Below are positions 61,871-64,000 of a DNA stretch of 64,000 nt, piece after piece. Source of the stretch: Primorskyibacter sedentarius (GTDB taxonomy: Bacteria > Pseudomonadota > Alphaproteobacteria > Rhodobacterales > Rhodobacteraceae); contig NZ_SLZU01000015.1 of assembly GCF_004342065.1 (NCBI RefSeq), forward strand, positions 1 to 64,000. The letters run 5' to 3'. The notes beneath the pieces are model-generated. The model did no database searches. It saw only the letters and a list, made by a program, of their open reading frames with translations, and had not been told where the DNA came from. The position numbers and the translations under genes were made by a program. Position 1 is the first letter of the stretch. Each line of letters opens with the position of its first letter.

Positions 61871-62869
61871 ATGTTGCCCGCACAGGCCCCCTTCCCCGCA
61901 GCCCGGTTCCGGCGTGCCCGCCAGTCAGATGCAATCCGGTCGCTGGTGCGTGAAAACACGCTGACCCCGGCGGATTTCATCTGGCCGGTCTTTGTCCGTG
62001 ATGGCGAGGGCATGGAAGAGCCCGTCCCCTCCATGCCCGGCGTGCTGCGCCGGTCGGTGGACCGGGTGGCAGATGCGGCGCGCGACGCTTATGCCATGGG
62101 AATCCCGGCGATTTGCCTCTTTCCCTATACCGATCCGTCGCTGAAAACGGCCGATTGTGCGGAGGCGTGGAACCCCGACAACCTGTCCAACCGTGCCACC
62201 CGCGCCATCAAGGACGCGGTGCCTGGCATGGCCGTCATGACTGACGTGGCGCTGGACCCCTACAACATCGACGGCCATGACGGCTTTGTCGAGAATGGCG
62301 AGATCGTCAACGACCGCACCGTCGAGGCGCTGGTGAAACAGGCGCTGAGCCAGGCCGACGCGGGCGCTGATATCATCGGCCCGTCGGACATGATGGACGG
62401 GCGCATCGGTGCCCTGCGTCAGGCGCTTGAGGCGGCAGGACACAACAATGTGATGCTGCTGAGCTATGCCGCGAAATATGCCAGCGCCTTTTACGGTCCC
62501 TTCCGGGACGCCGTCGGTGCCTCGGGTGCGCTCAAGGGCGACAAGAAATCCTACCAGATGGATCCGGCCAATTCGGACGAGGCGCTGCGCCTTGTCGCGC
62601 GCGATCTGAACGAAGGCGCGGACATGGTAATGATAAAGCCGGGAATGCCGTATCTTGATATTTGTCAACGGGTTAAAGCGCGGTTTGGCGCCCCGACCTT
62701 CGCCTATCAGGTGTCGGGCGAATACGCGATGATCCAGGCAGCTGCGCAGAACGGCTGGGTCGATGGCGAACGGGTGATGCTGGAAAGTCTGATGGGCTTC
62801 AAGCGTGCAGGATGTGATGGTGTGCTGACCTATTTCGCGCCCGAAGCTGCGAGAATACTCAACGCGTAG
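61871..62869 (+). CDS. hemB: delta-aminolevulinic acid dehydratase (porphobilinogen synthase)
   Basis: A 332-residue HemB that condenses two 5-aminolevulinate molecules to porphobilinogen in tetrapyrrole synthesis. The Schiff-base lysines are in SYAAKYASAFYGPFRD and DMVMIKPGMPYLDI. The metal-switch loop DVALDPYNIDGHDG carries aspartates where zinc enzymes have cysteines, so this is the magnesium/non-zinc type, as is usual in alphaproteobacteria. The ATG at 61871 is set by family length; the open frame extends further upstream. Confidence 0.96.
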   Translation: MLPAQAPFPAARFRRARQSDAIRSLVRENTLTPADFIWPVFVRDGEGMEEPVPSMPGVLRRSVDRVADAARDAYAMGIPAICLFPYTDPSLKTADCAEAWNPDNLSNRATRAIKDAVPGMAVMTDVALDPYNIDGHDGFVENGEIVNDRTVEALVKQALSQADAGADIIGPSDMMDGRIGALRQALEAAGHNNVMLLSYAAKYASAFYGPFRDAVGASGALKGDKKSYQMDPANSDEALRLVARDLNEGADMVMIKPGMPYLDICQRVKARFGAPTFAYQVSGEYAMIQAAAQNGWVDGERVMLESLMGFKRAGCDGVLTYFAPEAARILNA

Positions 62870-63008
62870 CGGATGGTCGCCGAAATGCCACTCCATGTGG
62901 TGACAAACGGCAGATATGCGCGTATAACGCAGCGTAACCGGTCAAAAGCGCCGGATCAGAGGCAATCAGGTGCCCTATAGGCGCCACATCAGAACGAGAG
63001 CAGGCACC

Positions 63009-63566
63009 ATGAGCCAGATTTCCCGACGCAATCTTACTTTGTCCTTGTGCGCCATCCCCTTGGTCGCCGCTTGTGGCAATGGCATTGGAAGTGCCGGACC
63101 CCAGCGCATCGATGCCCGGGTTGACGCAACTCTGACCCAACTTTTCAGCACCTATCCCAACACCCGCTCGCTTGCGACGAAATCCACCGGCATGCTCGTC
63201 ATGCCCTTGGTTACCGAGGCCGGTCTTGGGCTGGGCGGGGCCTATGGTCAGGGCGCCCTGCGCGTGGGCGGTGTGACGGTCGACTATTACTCGACCGCCA
63301 AGGCCAGCGCAGGCTTGCAGATCGGCGCGCAGCAATATGCTCATGTGCTGTTTTTCATGACCGAGGATGCGTTGCTGAATTTCCGCCGTTCGCCCGGCTG
63401 GGCCGCAGGGGCGAATATCGTCTATGCGACGCCGGAAACGGGCGGAACCCTGAACGCGGAAACGACCACATCGATGGCACCGATCATCGCGGTCATCTTC
63501 GGTCAGGCGGGGCTGCGCGTTGGCGCCACGCTGGAAGGCGTGAAATACTCCCGCATCATTCCCTGA
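63009..63566 (+). CDS. YSC84-related lipoprotein
   Basis: A 185-residue lipoprotein: SRRNLTLSLCAIPLVAAC gives signal peptide and lipobox (VAAC). The mature part has the YSC84/SYLF-type core with STGMLVMPLVTEAGLGLGGA, YYSTAKASAGLQIGAQQYAH and GLRVGATLEGVKYSRI at the end. Lipid-binding is suggested for the family. The ATG at 63009 follows AGAGCAGG. It is followed by a good terminator. Confidence 0.85.
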   Translation: MSQISRRNLTLSLCAIPLVAACGNGIGSAGPQRIDARVDATLTQLFSTYPNTRSLATKSTGMLVMPLVTEAGLGLGGAYGQGALRVGGVTVDYYSTAKASAGLQIGAQQYAHVLFFMTEDALLNFRRSPGWAAGANIVYATPETGGTLNAETTTSMAPIIAVIFGQAGLRVGATLEGVKYSRIIP

Positions 63567-63593
63567 GCTTCGCGGACCGAAAAGATGCCGATC

Positions 63594-63620
63594 AAAGGGG
63601 GCCAGACGCCCCCTTTCTTT
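63594..63620 (+). terminator. Rho-independent terminator after the YSC84-type lipoprotein
   Basis: AAAGGGGG and CCCCCTTT form a perfect 8-bp stem with a seven-base loop, followed by CTTTGCGTTTT. Confidence 0.75.
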
Positions 63621-63701
63621 GCGTTTTGACAACGCCGCCGCGGATTGGCAGCCCCTTTGGGCAAACCACAGGTACGCCTTGGGGCGCGCGTTGCGGGGCG
63701 G

Positions 63702-63971
63702 TCAGTGGTAGGTGAACTCCCCGACCACATTCTGCCACTTCCCCGGTGAAATCATCTTGCGATGGGTGAAACGGACAGAATGCAACGGCCCTTCAATCTC
63801 GTCCTGCCAGTATTCGATGAACTGGAACAGTTTGGGATGATCGGGGGCCAGATCATATTCCTGCCACACGAAGGTGTTCAGCACGCTCTGGTAATCGGGC
63901 ATCCGGTAAAACAGCTCTGCCGTAGTCAGGCCGTATCCGCGTAACATGAGTTCGGTTTCGCTTTCCTGCAT
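63702..63971 (-). CDS. usg: Usg family protein
   Basis: An 89-residue protein of the Usg family, small proteins conserved in alphaproteobacteria. ESETELMLRGYGLTTAELFY and YRMPDYQSVLNTFVWQEYDL are the hallmark, with the VRFTHRKMISPGKW end. Function is not established. GAGG seven bases before the ATG at 63971 favours this start over the one four codons earlier. Confidence 0.88.
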   Translation of the reverse strand: MQESETELMLRGYGLTTAELFYRMPDYQSVLNTFVWQEYDLAPDHPKLFQFIEYWQDEIEGPLHSVRFTHRKMISPGKWQNVVGEFTYH

Positions 63972-64000
63972 TGTGAACCTCACTTTTCTTATGGGTACCG

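Overview
The core part of this window (about 19.5-64 kb) reads as chromosome of a marine alphaproteobacterium of the order Rhodobacterales (Roseobacter group). Reasons: an F1Fo-ATPase zeta-type inhibitor, a methionine synthase apparently split into separate homocysteine-methyltransferase and corrinoid proteins beside a DUF1638 protein, a DctD without GAFTGA, an aspartate-rich (non-zinc) HemB, a usg-family gene, and GC-rich codon use throughout. Assignment below order level is not possible by eye.

Bases 1-19467 are an accessory region, probably a genomic island whose right end lies at the 3' end of a tRNA-Leu(CAA) gene (19468-19553, minus). Beside that tRNA is the start of a tyrosine-recombinase gene (19222 onward) with a strong ribosome binding site, cut off after about 30 codons. 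The island carries: a two-gene Hachiman/AbpAB-type anti-phage module (nuclease hamA plus helicase hamB); a DUF4238 protein; a small HTH protein followed by two long adjacent tyrosine recombinases, the second with a tandemly duplicated N-terminal domain; a MazF/PemK-like protein; several small unknown proteins; a P-loop protein with four cysteines between Walker A and Walker B, as in iron-sulfur helicases; and a translationally coupled pair of a peptide-type solute-binding protein and a pentapeptide-repeat membrane protein. A diverged duplication of about 400 bp (11819-12209 and 15467-15866) brackets the P-loop helicase gene. The left end of the island is outside the window.

From 19.5 to 38.9 kb: YqaA/DedA and DsbB, arginase, dctBD on the minus strand directly downstream of purC-purS-purQ, the zeta inhibitor, the one-carbon/methionine cluster (Bmt-like homocysteine methyltransferase, radical SAM protein, corrinoid protein, DUF1638), an MBL-fold hydrolase, SufE, a lipoprotein, RNase D, purM-purN, a CAT-anticodon tRNA (probably tRNA-Ile2), a type-2 3-hydroxyacyl-CoA dehydrogenase and a DedA protein. 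From 39 to 64 kb: a LuxR solo, rpsB-tsf, a HupE/UreJ-like membrane protein, psuK-psuG, DUF502, a bdhA/pentapeptide/patatin operon, a YejA-type binding protein with a tiny entericidin-like lipoprotein, an XRE-cupin regulator, a run of acyl-CoA ligase / FrnE-like / YdjM-like / potassium-channel genes, a Bcr-type exporter, icd, mfd, hemB, a YSC84-type lipoprotein and usg.

Besides the island, the strongest non-coding signal is a complete small-RNA architecture on the minus strand at 48675-48784: a -35/-10 pair with 17-bp spacing, a 5' stem-loop and a Rho-independent terminator, in a gap with no protein gene. A second, weaker ncRNA candidate ends at the strong terminator at 40166-40202. All functional names come from motif recognition by eye; no database search was run.
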